Translations under genes and position numbers: made by a program
Notes under the pieces: model-generated
What the model was told of the DNA's origin: nothing
The model's database searches: none
The model's input: only the letters and a program-made list of their open reading frames with translations
Shown: positions 16,899-26,197 of the stretch, in pieces
How the letters are laid out: each line of letters opens with the position of its first letter
Numbering within the stretch: the first letter of the stretch is position 1
From: Paenibacillus solanacearum
Lineage (GTDB): Bacteria; Bacillota; Bacilli; Paenibacillales; NBRC-103111
NCBI RefSeq assembly: GCF_910593845.1
Contig: NZ_CAJVAS010000021.1
Location: 1-64,000 of the forward strand
DNA: 64,000 bases
Direction: 5' to 3'

Positions 16899-18533
16899 AT
16901 GTTTGGTTCATCCAAAAGGTTGTCGACTTGTTCGAAATGGCTTCCTATTCTGCTCAGCGCCACGCTCCTGCTCTCCGCTTGCAGCGAGAAGCCATCCCCA
17001 GGTACGGCTGCGGGCAACGGGAAGGCGGCGGAAGCCGGGGCGAAGACGATCCGCTTCTCTTCGGCGAACGATATCGGTCCGCTGAATCCGCACATGTATG
17101 CGCCGAACCAAATGTTCGCGCAGAACATGGTGTATGAATCGCTTGTGAAATATGTGGACGGTAAAGTCGTCCCCCATTTGGCGGAGAAGTGGGAGGTGTC
17201 CGGTGATGGCAAGACGTACACGTTCTTCCTGCGCAAGGACGTCAAGTTTTCCGACGGAACATCGTTCAATGCGGACAACGTCGTCAAAAACGTAAAAGCC
17301 GTACTGGCGAACAAGCAGCGCCACAGCTGGCTTGAGCTCGTGAATCAGCTCAAGGACGCCGTCAAGGTGGACGAGTACACCGTGCGAATCGTACTGGCCA
17401 ACCCGTATTATCCGATGCTGCAGGAGCTGGCGTTGATTCGGCCGATTCGCTTCCTGGGCGATGCGGGCTTCCCGGCGAGCGGTAACACGTCGGAAGGAAT
17501 CAAAGCGCCGATCGGTACCGGACCTTGGGTGCTGACGGATTACAAGAGCAATGAATACGCAGAATTCAGCAGAAATCCGAACTATTGGGGCGAGAAGCCC
17601 AAAGCGGACAAAATCCGCGTCGCCGTCATCCCCGACGGCGAATCGAGGGTGCTGGCGTTCGAGAAGAAAGACATCGATGTCATTTACGGCGACGGCAGCA
17701 TCAGTCTGGACTCGTTCAAATATTTGAAGGAATCCGGCAAATACGAAACGGCCATCTCCGAGCCGCTCTTTACGAAGTCGATCGCGCTGAATACGAATAA
17801 AGGGCCGCTCAAGGACATTAACGTCCGCAAAGCCATCGAGCATGCCTTCAACAAGAAAGCGGTCATCAACAATGTGTTTTACGGCACGGACAAGCTGGCC
17901 GACACGCTGTTCCCTCCGAGCTTCCCTTATTCCAACGTCAAGCTGACGCCGTACGCGTACGATGTGAGCAAAGCGGAGAAGCTGCTGAATGATGCCGGAT
18001 GGGTGCTGCCGGTGAAGAAAGAGTTCCGCGAGAAGGACGGCGTTCCGCTGGAGCTGGAGCTCAGCTTCGACAGCGCGAACAATGTGCATAAGGCGATTGC
18101 GGAAGTGCTTCAAGGCGATCTGCGCAAAATCGGCATCAACGTGAAGCTCATCGGCGAAGAGAGCCAGCTGTTCGGGCAGCGTCAAACGAACGGCAACTTC
18201 CATATGATCTTCAGCGATACGTTCGGCATCCCGTACGATCCGCATGCGATGGTGTCGTCGATGCGCGTGCCGTCGCATGCCGACTATCAAGCGCAGGCCG
18301 GACTGCCGATGAAAAAGGAGCTCGACCAGAAGATCGAAGCCGCGCTGCTCAGCACGGACGAGAAGACGCGTCAGGAGCTGTATAATTACATCTTGACGAC
18401 GCTGCACGACCAGGCGGTGTACCTGCCGATTTCGTACGGCACGAATCTGACCGTGTACCAGAAGAACATCAAGGGCGTGAAGTTCGGTCAGATGAACAGC
18501 GAGATTCCCTTCGAGAAAATGGATAAGGAATAG
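16899..18533 (+). CDS. nikA: Nickel/peptide ABC transporter substrate-binding lipoprotein (NikA-like)
   Basis: 544 residues, SBP family 5. The lipobox LLLSAC gives a lipid-anchored Cys near 28. The mature part follows E. coli NikA closely from memory: IGPLNPHMYAPNQMFAQNMVY, RQRHSWLEL, PIGTGPW, MRVPSHADYQAQ and LHDQAVYLPISY. In NikA these regions line the Ni-(His)2 pocket. It captures nickel (possibly as a histidine or metallophore chelate) outside the cell for the NikBC channel. Start ATG 16899 follows GAGGTGA. CntA-type metallophore binding proteins are related, so cobalt or a nickel-metallophore complex is an alternative cargo. Confidence 0.85.
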   Translation: MFGSSKRLSTCSKWLPILLSATLLLSACSEKPSPGTAAGNGKAAEAGAKTIRFSSANDIGPLNPHMYAPNQMFAQNMVYESLVKYVDGKVVPHLAEKWEVSGDGKTYTFFLRKDVKFSDGTSFNADNVVKNVKAVLANKQRHSWLELVNQLKDAVKVDEYTVRIVLANPYYPMLQELALIRPIRFLGDAGFPASGNTSEGIKAPIGTGPWVLTDYKSNEYAEFSRNPNYWGEKPKADKIRVAVIPDGESRVLAFEKKDIDVIYGDGSISLDSFKYLKESGKYETAISEPLFTKSIALNTNKGPLKDINVRKAIEHAFNKKAVINNVFYGTDKLADTLFPPSFPYSNVKLTPYAYDVSKAEKLLNDAGWVLPVKKEFREKDGVPLELELSFDSANNVHKAIAEVLQGDLRKIGINVKLIGEESQLFGQRQTNGNFHMIFSDTFGIPYDPHAMVSSMRVPSHADYQAQAGLPMKKELDQKIEAALLSTDEKTRQELYNYILTTLHDQAVYLPISYGTNLTVYQKNIKGVKFGQMNSEIPFEKMDKE

Positions 18534-18546
18534 GAGCTTATAGGGA

Positions 18547-19488
18547 ATGATGGCCTGGCTCATCGTAAGGCGAATACTTAGCGTTATACCGATTTTGTTC
18601 GGCGTTTCCGTAATAACCTTCCTGTTCGTCCGGCTGCTTCCCGTCGATCCGGCGGAAGCGTACCTGCGCTTATCCAAAATTCCGGTATCGGACGAGGCGC
18701 TGGCGCTCGTCCGCACGGAGCTTGGTCTTGACCGTCCGCTGTATGTGCAGTACCTCAGCTGGCTGGGCGGCGCGCTGCGGCTCGATTTCGGCACATCCTA
18801 CATCAGCAAAAGGCCGGTATGGGACGAAATGATGGCCTATCTTCCGGCGACGCTGCAGCTGACCTTCTCATCGATCGCGCTTGCCTTCGTGATCAGCCTG
18901 CCGATCGGCATGTTGTCGGCGCTGTACAAAGACCGGATGTTCGACCATCTCAGCCGGACGCTGTCGTTCGTCGGAGCAGCGACGCCGAGCTTTTGCCTGG
19001 GGTTTCTGCTGATTTACTTGTTCTCGCTGAAGCTCGATATATTTCCGGTATCGGGGAGGGGCGGCCTGCTGCATCTGGCGCTGCCTTCCTTCACGCTGGC
19101 TCTCGCATCCGTCGCAGTGTACACGCGGATGCTCCGGGGCAGCACGCTGGACGAGCTTCATCAGCCGTATGTGCTCTATGCCCGGGCGAGGGGCATCCGC
19201 GAGCGCTTCGTCATCGGCAAGCATGTATTGAAGAATGCGCTGACGCCGCTGGTCACGACGATGGGGATGCATATCGGCCATAAATTGAGCGGTTCGATCA
19301 TCGTGGAAAATGTGTTTGCCTGGCCGGGCATCGGGCGTCATTTCGTCAATGCTTTGTTCGGCAGGGATTACCCGGTTATTTTATGCTACGTGCTGTTGGT
19401 CACGACGATCATTATCGTATGCAATTTGCTGATCGATATTTTCCACATGATCATCGACCCCCGCGTGCGCCGGAAAGGAGCGCATTAG
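18547..19488 (+). CDS. nikB: Nickel ABC transporter permease NikB
   Basis: 313 residues, DppB-type inner-membrane permease. About six membrane helices; an N-terminal signature RRILSVIPILFGVSVITFLFV region, then PADPA-like PVDPAEAY, and the EAA loop near 195-215 (YARARGIRERFVIGKHVLKNAL) that docks on the ATPases. Thirteen bp after nikA and one base before nikC. Confidence 0.87.
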   Translation: MMAWLIVRRILSVIPILFGVSVITFLFVRLLPVDPAEAYLRLSKIPVSDEALALVRTELGLDRPLYVQYLSWLGGALRLDFGTSYISKRPVWDEMMAYLPATLQLTFSSIALAFVISLPIGMLSALYKDRMFDHLSRTLSFVGAATPSFCLGFLLIYLFSLKLDIFPVSGRGGLLHLALPSFTLALASVAVYTRMLRGSTLDELHQPYVLYARARGIRERFVIGKHVLKNALTPLVTTMGMHIGHKLSGSIIVENVFAWPGIGRHFVNALFGRDYPVILCYVLLVTTIIIVCNLLIDIFHMIIDPRVRRKGAH

Positions 19489-19489
19489 C

Positions 19490-20335
<846 letters not shown>

Positions 20336-21169
20336 ATGGACAAGTGCATCGCCTTGCGCGTGGAGCATCTGCACATCAGCGTCGCCACGCCTCAAGGCCG
20401 GAAGAAGATCGTGAACGACGTCAGCTTCGACTTGCATCAAGGGGAGATTCTCGGTCTTGTCGGGGCGAGCGGCAGCGGCAAAACGATGACCTGTCTGGCG
20501 ATACTGGGGCTGCTTCAAGAAGCGGCCGTCGTTGAGCAGGGGGCGATCTTCCTCGGGTCGCAGAATTTGCTGCAGCTGCAAGCGAGCCGGATGCGAAGCG
20601 TTCGGGGCCGCGAGATCGCGGTCATTATGCAAAATCCGATGAGCGCGTTCAATCCGACGCTCACGATCGGCCACCATTTTATCGAGACGCTTCGCGCCCA
20701 CGGATCGTTTACCCGCAAGGAAGCGAAGGAGCTGGCTGTCACGTATTTAGCGAAAACGGGGCTGGCTCATCCGGACAAGCTGTTGAAGCAGTATCCGTTT
20801 CAATTAAGCGGGGGCATGCTGCAGCGGGTGATGATCGCGATCGCGATGTCGCTGCAGCCGGCGGTGCTGATTGCGGACGAGCCTACGACCGCTTTGGATA
20901 CGACGCATCAGGTCCAGCTGCTGGAGCAAATGTACCGGCTGTGCCAGGAGCAGCAAACGGCGATGCTGCTTGTCTCGCATGATCTTGGCGTGATCGCCTA
21001 TATGGCCGATCGGGTGATGGTGATGAATCAGGGGAGCATCGTGGAGCAGGCGCCGGTGGCCGACCTGTTCGACCGTCCGCAGCACCCGTATACGCGGATG
21101 CTGCTGCAAGCCAGACCCGGCATTCCGTCCGGCGCAGCGCCGGCTTCAAGAGGAGGTCCGTATGCTTGA
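20336..21169 (+). CDS. nikD: Nickel ABC transporter ATP-binding protein NikD
   Basis: 277-residue ABC ATPase. Walker A GASGSGKT near 43, signature LSGGMLQRV near 160, Walker B AVLIADEPT near 178 and the switch histidine in LLVSHDLG. The C-terminal PQHPYTRML is the oligopeptide/nickel transporter C-terminal motif. Overlaps nikE by 8 bp. Confidence 0.87.
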   Translation: MDKCIALRVEHLHISVATPQGRKKIVNDVSFDLHQGEILGLVGASGSGKTMTCLAILGLLQEAAVVEQGAIFLGSQNLLQLQASRMRSVRGREIAVIMQNPMSAFNPTLTIGHHFIETLRAHGSFTRKEAKELAVTYLAKTGLAHPDKLLKQYPFQLSGGMLQRVMIAIAMSLQPAVLIADEPTTALDTTHQVQLLEQMYRLCQEQQTAMLLVSHDLGVIAYMADRVMVMNQGSIVEQAPVADLFDRPQHPYTRMLLQARPGIPSGAAPASRGGPYA

Positions 21170-21983
21170 ATTAAAGCATGTTCATAAAAGCTATGCGCTC
21201 GGCGGTTCGTCCTTGTTCCGCAAGCCCATGGTGAAGGTGGCCGACGATATTTGCCTGACGCTGGAGCAAGGCACGTGCCTGGGGCTCGTCGGGGAAAGCG
21301 GCTCCGGCAAAAGCACGCTCGGCAAAATGATTCTCGGTCTGGAGAAGCCGGATGCCGGCGAAATCTGGTTCGAAGGCAGCAACATGCTTGCCTTGTCCAA
21401 AAGCGAACGCATGCGGATGCGGCGGCAAATTCAAACCGTCTTTCAGGATTGCTACAGCTCGCTGAATCCGCGTTGGCCAGCGTACGAATCGATTCGGGAA
21501 CCGCTGGCCAACTTCGAGAAGCTCGGCGCCGGTGAGGAGAAGCGAGCGGTGCAGGAACTGCTTGTCGCGGTCGGCCTGCAGCCGGAGGATATGACCAAAT
21601 ATCCGCATCAATTCAGCGGAGGACAGCTGCAGCGGATCAGCATCGCCCGGGCGATCGCGCTGAAGCCGAAGCTGGTCGTGCTGGATGAAGCGGTCAGCAG
21701 CCTCGATGTGCTCATTCAGCATCAAATTTTGCAGCTGCTGGCGGAGCTGAAGCGGCAGTTCAAGTTGTCGTATTTGTTCATTTCGCACGACTTGATGGCC
21801 GTTCGGTCCATATCCGATCAAGTGGCCGTCATGTCCAGCGGACGAATCGTCGAGACGGTAAGCGCGAAGGAGCCGCTATCTTCGATGAAGCATCCGGTAT
21901 CCAGGCAGCTGCTGGCGTCCATTTTGCCAACCCATCCGCGAGAGCGCCGCGTGTCCAGCCCGGCAGCCTTCTCGGCAGTCTAG
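21162..21983 (+). CDS. nikE: Nickel ABC transporter ATP-binding protein NikE
   Basis: 273-residue ABC ATPase, second of the heterodimer. Walker A GESGSGKS near 45, Q-loop VFQDCYSSLNPR, signature FSGGQLQRI near 150, Walker B LVVLDEAVSSLD, H-switch FISHDL. Short insertion SLFRKPMVKV near the N-terminus is typical of NikE. RBS AGGAGG lies inside nikD. Confidence 0.87.
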   Translation: MLELKHVHKSYALGGSSLFRKPMVKVADDICLTLEQGTCLGLVGESGSGKSTLGKMILGLEKPDAGEIWFEGSNMLALSKSERMRMRRQIQTVFQDCYSSLNPRWPAYESIREPLANFEKLGAGEEKRAVQELLVAVGLQPEDMTKYPHQFSGGQLQRISIARAIALKPKLVVLDEAVSSLDVLIQHQILQLLAELKRQFKLSYLFISHDLMAVRSISDQVAVMSSGRIVETVSAKEPLSSMKHPVSRQLLASILPTHPRERRVSSPAAFSAV

Positions 21984-22049
21984 CGGGCGTCGGGTTGAGA
22001 AAGATCATGGAATCACCGCATAACAACCAATGAAAAGGAGTGGTAAGCG

Positions 22050-22733
22050 ATGAGTACGAATGAGCAAAGCTACAATGTATGGTGGAGCAATACGGAACGC
22101 GAATCCGTCATGGAAGAGGGACATCTGAAAGGCTGGCAGCAGGTGATTTCCAGTATGCGGGAAGACGACTTGTCGGCTAGCTCCGTGCTGGATTTCGGCT
22201 GCAATCGGGGCGGTTTTTTGCGGCTGCTTCATCAAATCAAGCCGTTCAAGGAAGCGGTCGGCATTGATCTGGGATGGGAGTCGGTCGCAATCGCCAATGA
22301 ACGCAAAGGCGACCTGCCTATCGATTATATTGTCTCCGGCGCGCCGGAGGAACTCGAGCGCAAGTTCGATCTGGCTTTCTGTTTATCGGTCATCTACTTG
22401 ATCGACGATTTGAAGACGCACGCATGGAAATTGAGCCAGGCGCTCCGGCCGGGCGGCGTCTATTACGTCACCTACAACGACCTGTCATCCAATCCGAGCA
22501 AACAATTTTTTAAAGAAGAAATCGAGAAGTACAGCCATTTGACCGCCAATATCCACACGATTGACGAGATTGCCAAAGCTTTTATGAACGAAGGGTTCCA
22601 GGTGGAGATCAAGCGCAGAATCCCGACTGACTTCGTCGCGGTTTCCCCGCAGGAAAAATATTTTCGTTCGCTGAGCGACGAGCTGATGTCGGTGTACGAA
22701 AGCTCGTACATTTTCCGTTTCACGCGATTGTAA
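22050..22733 (+). CDS. SAM-dependent methyltransferase downstream of nikE
   Basis: 227 residues. Motif I SVLDFGCNRGGFLRLL near 45, GIDLGWESVAIA at strand 2, ALRPGGVYYVTYND at the post-motif region. 66 bp after nikE on the same strand with RBS AAAAGGAGTGG, and the first strong terminator comes after this gene (22791-22849), so it probably belongs to the nik transcript. A methyltransferase is not a usual nik gene; it could tailor a metal chelator or be an independent passenger. Confidence 0.82.
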   Translation: MSTNEQSYNVWWSNTERESVMEEGHLKGWQQVISSMREDDLSASSVLDFGCNRGGFLRLLHQIKPFKEAVGIDLGWESVAIANERKGDLPIDYIVSGAPEELERKFDLAFCLSVIYLIDDLKTHAWKLSQALRPGGVYYVTYNDLSSNPSKQFFKEEIEKYSHLTANIHTIDEIAKAFMNEGFQVEIKRRIPTDFVAVSPQEKYFRSLSDELMSVYESSYIFRFTRL

Positions 22734-22790
22734 GCACAGTTACGATCCTGATGTTCACGCTGTCGGCTTGTAATTTTAGAAATAACGATT

Positions 22791-22849
22791 CGGCCTGTCG
22801 TCTGCTGATTTGTAACGGATATCAGCAGGCTGCAGGCCGTCTTTTTATT
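22791..22849 (+). terminator. Terminator of the nik operon
   Basis: CGGCCTG-tcg-TCTGCTGAT pairs with ATCAGCAGG-ctg-CAGGCCG (long imperfect stem), followed by tcttttt. The rest of 22734-23052 holds only this and the opposing terminator at 22973-23008. Confidence 0.8.
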
Positions 22850-22972
22850 GTAGAGATCATCGCGACTACCGTCGTTAAAGCATTTGAGAACTTGAGGGAA
22901 ACTACGGAGCCGAAGGGCATTTCGCGCTTCGCATCGGATCAACCGAGTCGAGGGGGCAGGGGCTCTAGCGAC

Positions 22973-23008
22973 AAAAAAACAGGCAGCAGGGCTATGCCAC
23001 GCTGCCTA
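22973..23008 (-). terminator. Terminator of the minus-strand SDR gene
   Basis: On the minus strand AGGCAGC...GCTGCCT forms a stem (22981-23007) followed by seven T (the A7 at 22973-22979 on the plus strand). Confidence 0.75.
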
Positions 23009-23052
23009 TGTATCGTGTGCCTTTTGTGGAAAGGCTTCCCTCCAATACAGCG

Positions 23053-23835
23053 CTACAGGGCGGCGCCTTTGCCGCCGTCGACGTTGACCGCCGTGCCGGT
23101 TACATACGAAGCCGCCGACGAAGCAAGAAACGCGATGACGTTGGCCGCTTCTTGCGTATCCCCGATTCGACCGAGCGGAATTTGATGACGCGGCTGGCTC
23201 GCATATTGCTCCCATGACAGCTCGGGTGCATCCTGCTTCCACTTGCGTTCGATCTGATCGCTGCGGATCGTGCCGATGCAAACCGCGTTGACGCGAATGC
23301 GATCCGCGGCAAGATCGCGGCTCATCGCCTTCGTCAGCGCCAAGCCGGCGGCACGGCTTACGCTGGTCGGCAGCGAAGAGGCCGGGGGCGTCTTCGCTGC
23401 GGAGGTGACGATGTTGACGATGGCGCCGCCGCCTGCTTGACGGAGATACGGCAGCGCGGCGCGGGAAACGCGAATCGCCCCGTGCAGCTTCAGATCCAGA
23501 TCGTCCGACCACATCGCGTCGGTGACGTTCTGGAACGGTGCCGCTGCGGACGTACCCGCATTGTTGACGACAATATCCAGCCTGCCGAAATGCGCGGCGG
23601 TCGACGCGGCAATCCGCTCGCAATCTTCTGGTGACGATACGTCAGCCTGCAGAGTGAGCACCCGGGCTCCGGTCTGCTCCATGATCATAGAAGAAGCTTT
23701 CTGTAAATGCTCCTCATTGCGCGCACAGATGGCGACGGATGCCCCTTCCTTCGCCAGCGTCAGGGCGGTGACCAGCCCGATGCCTTTGCTGCCGCCTGTA
23801 ATCAGCGCCACTTTTCCCGTTAATCCAAGCTCCAT
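23053..23835 (-). CDS. Short-chain dehydrogenase-like protein with altered active site
   Basis: 260 residues. NAD(P) motif TGGSKGIG near 13 and NNAG near 90 are intact, and the C-terminal GTAVNVDGG is typical of FabG-like SDRs. Where YxxxK should stand the sequence reads PTSVSRAAG: Tyr is Thr and Lys is Arg, while the upstream Ser region (IVTSAAK) remains. Normal SDR hydride transfer needs that Tyr and Lys, so catalysis may be lost or changed. The start at 23835 follows AGGAGGAATCGGAA; the frame extends 30 bases upstream without a site. Confidence 0.85.
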   Translation of the reverse strand: MELGLTGKVALITGGSKGIGLVTALTLAKEGASVAICARNEEHLQKASSMIMEQTGARVLTLQADVSSPEDCERIAASTAAHFGRLDIVVNNAGTSAAAPFQNVTDAMWSDDLDLKLHGAIRVSRAALPYLRQAGGGAIVNIVTSAAKTPPASSLPTSVSRAAGLALTKAMSRDLAADRIRVNAVCIGTIRSDQIERKWKQDAPELSWEQYASQPRHQIPLGRIGDTQEAANVIAFLASSAASYVTGTAVNVDGGKGAAL

Positions 23836-23999
23836 TTCCGATTCCTCCCTTGTCCGATTCCCCATAAAAACGAAAAAGGCCGTTCCGAATGAAAGCCTTT
23901 GGCAAATGAAACGTCCTGATGTTCGACTTCATGATAACAGCGTGCTGAACGGTCCGTCAAATGCGCGGGGGGAAGCCATTGCGCTAAAGAATCCGTCAG

Positions 24000-24986
24000 T
24001 CAATGCATCGGAGAAGCCGCCTCGACGGGTGCGGATAACTCCCCTTCGAATGAAAAGGATAACTGCACAGGCGCTTCTTCGCAAGGAGCGGCGGCGGTGA
24101 AAGAGGGAGCCGGTTGGTAAGGTTCGAGGGCGGCAAGGCCGTATTGCTCCAGCAGCTTGTTGATTTTGGCACGAATCGCTTCCCGGTACGGCGAGGAAGC
24201 ATATCCCGACCCGTGATACATGGCGGCATACCGTCGTACGAGATGAGGGTAGCGCTGCTGCAGCGTGGCGAAAAACCAGCTTTTAACCTCTGAGGTACTC
24301 AGGCGCAACACGGAGCCCATCACAAAGCCGGCGCCGGCGCGGGACGCTTGCTCCACGATCGCCTCCATATCCTGTTGATCGTCGGTAATATACGGCAAGA
24401 TGGGCGCCATGAACACCCCGGTCTTGATCCCGCGCTCGGCCAGCCGGGCGAGCGTCTCGAACCGGGCGCGAGGGGAGGGCGTCATCGGCTCGAAGTCCCG
24501 CCAAATGGTTACGTTCAGCGTATGAATGCTGATATTGACGGAGCTTCCCTTCATGGTCTGAAGAAGATCGATATCCTTTAAGACGAGCGGGGAGCGCGTT
24601 GTAATGGTAACGGGGATCCCATAGCTCGCCAGCACTTCAAGGCATTGGCGCGTTAAGTTCGCTTGCTTCTCCACGGGCTGGTACGGGTCTGTCGCCGTGC
24701 CGATCGCGACCCGGCCGAGCTTGCGTCTGCCGTCTTGGGAGCGCAGCATCTTGACGAGTTGGGCTTCCAGCGCTTGCTTGGCGTTGACTTTATAGAAAAT
24801 ATGATGCTGGAACGTATCGTCCGTATTTTGGCCCATAAAGGCATGCGTGGAGCGGGCGTAACAAAAGCTGCACCCGTGCTGGCAGCCGCGGTACGGATTA
24901 ATGGACCAATCGAAAGGCATGGACGGCGCCTTGACGGAGTTCAGCACATGCTTGGCTTGAATCGGTTCGAATTGCGTTTTATTCAT
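24000..24986 (-). CDS. Radical SAM protein, SPL/Rv2578c family
   Basis: 328 residues. The [4Fe-4S] cluster motif reads CQHGCSFCYAR near 35 (Cx3Cx2C), followed by GTATDPYQPVEK and TRSPLVLKDIDLL, the pattern of Rv2578c-type radical SAM proteins related to spore photoproduct lyase. Members generate a 5'-deoxyadenosyl radical; the substrate of this group is unknown, though DNA-lesion chemistry is plausible by kinship. Upstream are two 14-mers resembling the Bacillus LexA box (25010-25023, 25034-25047), suggesting SOS control. RBS AAGGAG precedes ATG 24986. Confidence 0.85.
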   Translation of the reverse strand: MNKTQFEPIQAKHVLNSVKAPSMPFDWSINPYRGCQHGCSFCYARSTHAFMGQNTDDTFQHHIFYKVNAKQALEAQLVKMLRSQDGRRKLGRVAIGTATDPYQPVEKQANLTRQCLEVLASYGIPVTITTRSPLVLKDIDLLQTMKGSSVNISIHTLNVTIWRDFEPMTPSPRARFETLARLAERGIKTGVFMAPILPYITDDQQDMEAIVEQASRAGAGFVMGSVLRLSTSEVKSWFFATLQQRYPHLVRRYAAMYHGSGYASSPYREAIRAKINKLLEQYGLAALEPYQPAPSFTAAAPCEEAPVQLSFSFEGELSAPVEAASPMH

Positions 24987-25009
24987 AGCATCGAACGCTC
25001 CTTGGTATA

Positions 25010-25047
25010 CGAATATATGTTCTATTATATACAGGAACGTGCGTTCT
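25010..25047 (-). promoter_or_regulatory. Two tandem LexA/DinR-like boxes
   Basis: CGAATATATGTTCT (25010-25023) and GGAACGTGCGTTCT (25034-25047) each match the Bacillota LexA consensus CGAACRNRYGTTYC at 12 of 14 positions by my count. They are 24 bp apart and lie 24-61 bp upstream of the radical SAM start codon, a natural place for repression. Confidence 0.55.
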
Positions 25048-25104
25048 TACAAATGGGAACATTTTCGGGGCGCTGCCGCTCCTTCTCTGCATGAAATTCG
25101 CAGA

Positions 25105-26082
25105 CTATACGTTTCCGAACACATTAGCCAAATCATCCCAATGCTCGCCGATCCAGATCATCTCCTCGATGAAACGGCTCATCGGCTTGTTTCTGGCGTA
25201 CATCGCATGAACCCATTTGCATTCCTTGTACCAGGTCAGCCGAATGGAGCGGACGAGCTGCTCCGCTGACAAAGGGCTGTAAGCGCGATAACCGTTCACA
25301 TACGCCTCGACGGTTTCCATTCGCATCGATTTTGAAGCCAGCGAACATGAGAGCAGTGCCCGAGAAATATCAAAATCGGGGTAAACGTAATGAACCCGGT
25401 CAAAATCCAAAATATCCGCTACACGGTCTTTATGAAACAGCAGGTTATCGATGTGCATGTCCCAGTGCGCCCAGCCGTGAGCCGCGGACTTCAAATCGTC
25501 CAAATCCAGCCGACTCAGGATGTTTCTCTGCTTTTCGATTGCCTGCGCGTACGTTTGGTGTCCGGCCGCGAGCGTCTCCTCGCGATTTTTGCCCAGCCGC
25601 TTCAGCATGCTCTCTTTGGACCACAGCTCCCAGTGCAAGGCATTGCACGGCGGCATATTGGCCTTCATCCACTGGTGCATTCGTCCGGTTGCTTCGCCGA
25701 GACTGTACATTTGCTCGGCCGTCGCTTCCCCGGCATTGATATGACGGCCCTCGCTCACGCCGGAAACCATATACTGATCGCCCGAGGCGGTTGTGTGAAT
25801 CGTCTCGCCTTCGAAAGCGTACACCGGCTGACACGCAATCCCGTCGTGATGCATGCGCTGCTGGGGTTTGAGCGCTTCCCGCACATGGTCTAACCCGCTT
25901 CGGTACCTGATTTTGCAATACTGTTTGACGAAGCGGGGACCTTGATTCGTATCCATAATCCAGCTCACGTTACCGTAGCCTTTCCCGCTTGGCAGGATGG
26001 ACAGAACTTTCCATTGAAACTTCGCGTGCATATCATCGATAATTTCGTCTCGAATGAAGTCGGGCAGAACGGCTTTGTTCAT
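25105..26082 (-). CDS. Aminoglycoside phosphotransferase-fold kinase
   Basis: 325 residues of APH/choline-kinase fold. The catalytic loop appears as HWDMHIDNLLF near 212 (HxDxxxxN pattern) and the metal-binding segment as ILDFDRVH near 228, with Lys in RFVKQYC near 52 as the likely ATP-phosphate contact. CotS-like or macrolide/aminoglycoside kinases share this layout; the substrate is not predictable. Monocistronic on the minus strand; a perfect 9-bp dyad lies just upstream (26103-26127). Confidence 0.8.
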   Translation of the reverse strand: MNKAVLPDFIRDEIIDDMHAKFQWKVLSILPSGKGYGNVSWIMDTNQGPRFVKQYCKIRYRSGLDHVREALKPQQRMHHDGIACQPVYAFEGETIHTTASGDQYMVSGVSEGRHINAGEATAEQMYSLGEATGRMHQWMKANMPPCNALHWELWSKESMLKRLGKNREETLAAGHQTYAQAIEKQRNILSRLDLDDLKSAAHGWAHWDMHIDNLLFHKDRVADILDFDRVHYVYPDFDISRALLSCSLASKSMRMETVEAYVNGYRAYSPLSAEQLVRSIRLTWYKECKWVHAMYARNKPMSRFIEEMIWIGEHWDDLANVFGNV

Positions 26083-26102
26083 GGTATCACACTCCGAACA
26101 TA

Positions 26103-26127
26103 CGTTTGATAACTATTGTATCAAACG
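26103..26127. promoter_or_regulatory. Perfect 9-bp dyad upstream of the phosphotransferase
   Basis: CGTTTGATA (26103-26111) and TATCAAACG (26119-26127) are exact reverse complements with a 7-nt spacer, starting 21 bp before the start codon at 26082. The size fits a MarR/TetR-type operator. No regulator gene is adjacent in a matching position except the AraC gene at 26198. Confidence 0.5.
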
Positions 26128-26197
26128 CTCGCGCAAATGGAAAGTATTCCATATATTACCTCTGGGTAGGAAGGCTCTGAATGCACGTCGGCCGTTG

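Noticed and set aside
16908..18794. 628-codon minus-strand open frame
   Set aside because: Antisense to nikA and nikB; the composition is a codon-mirror artefact of GC-rich DNA and no domain is recognisable.
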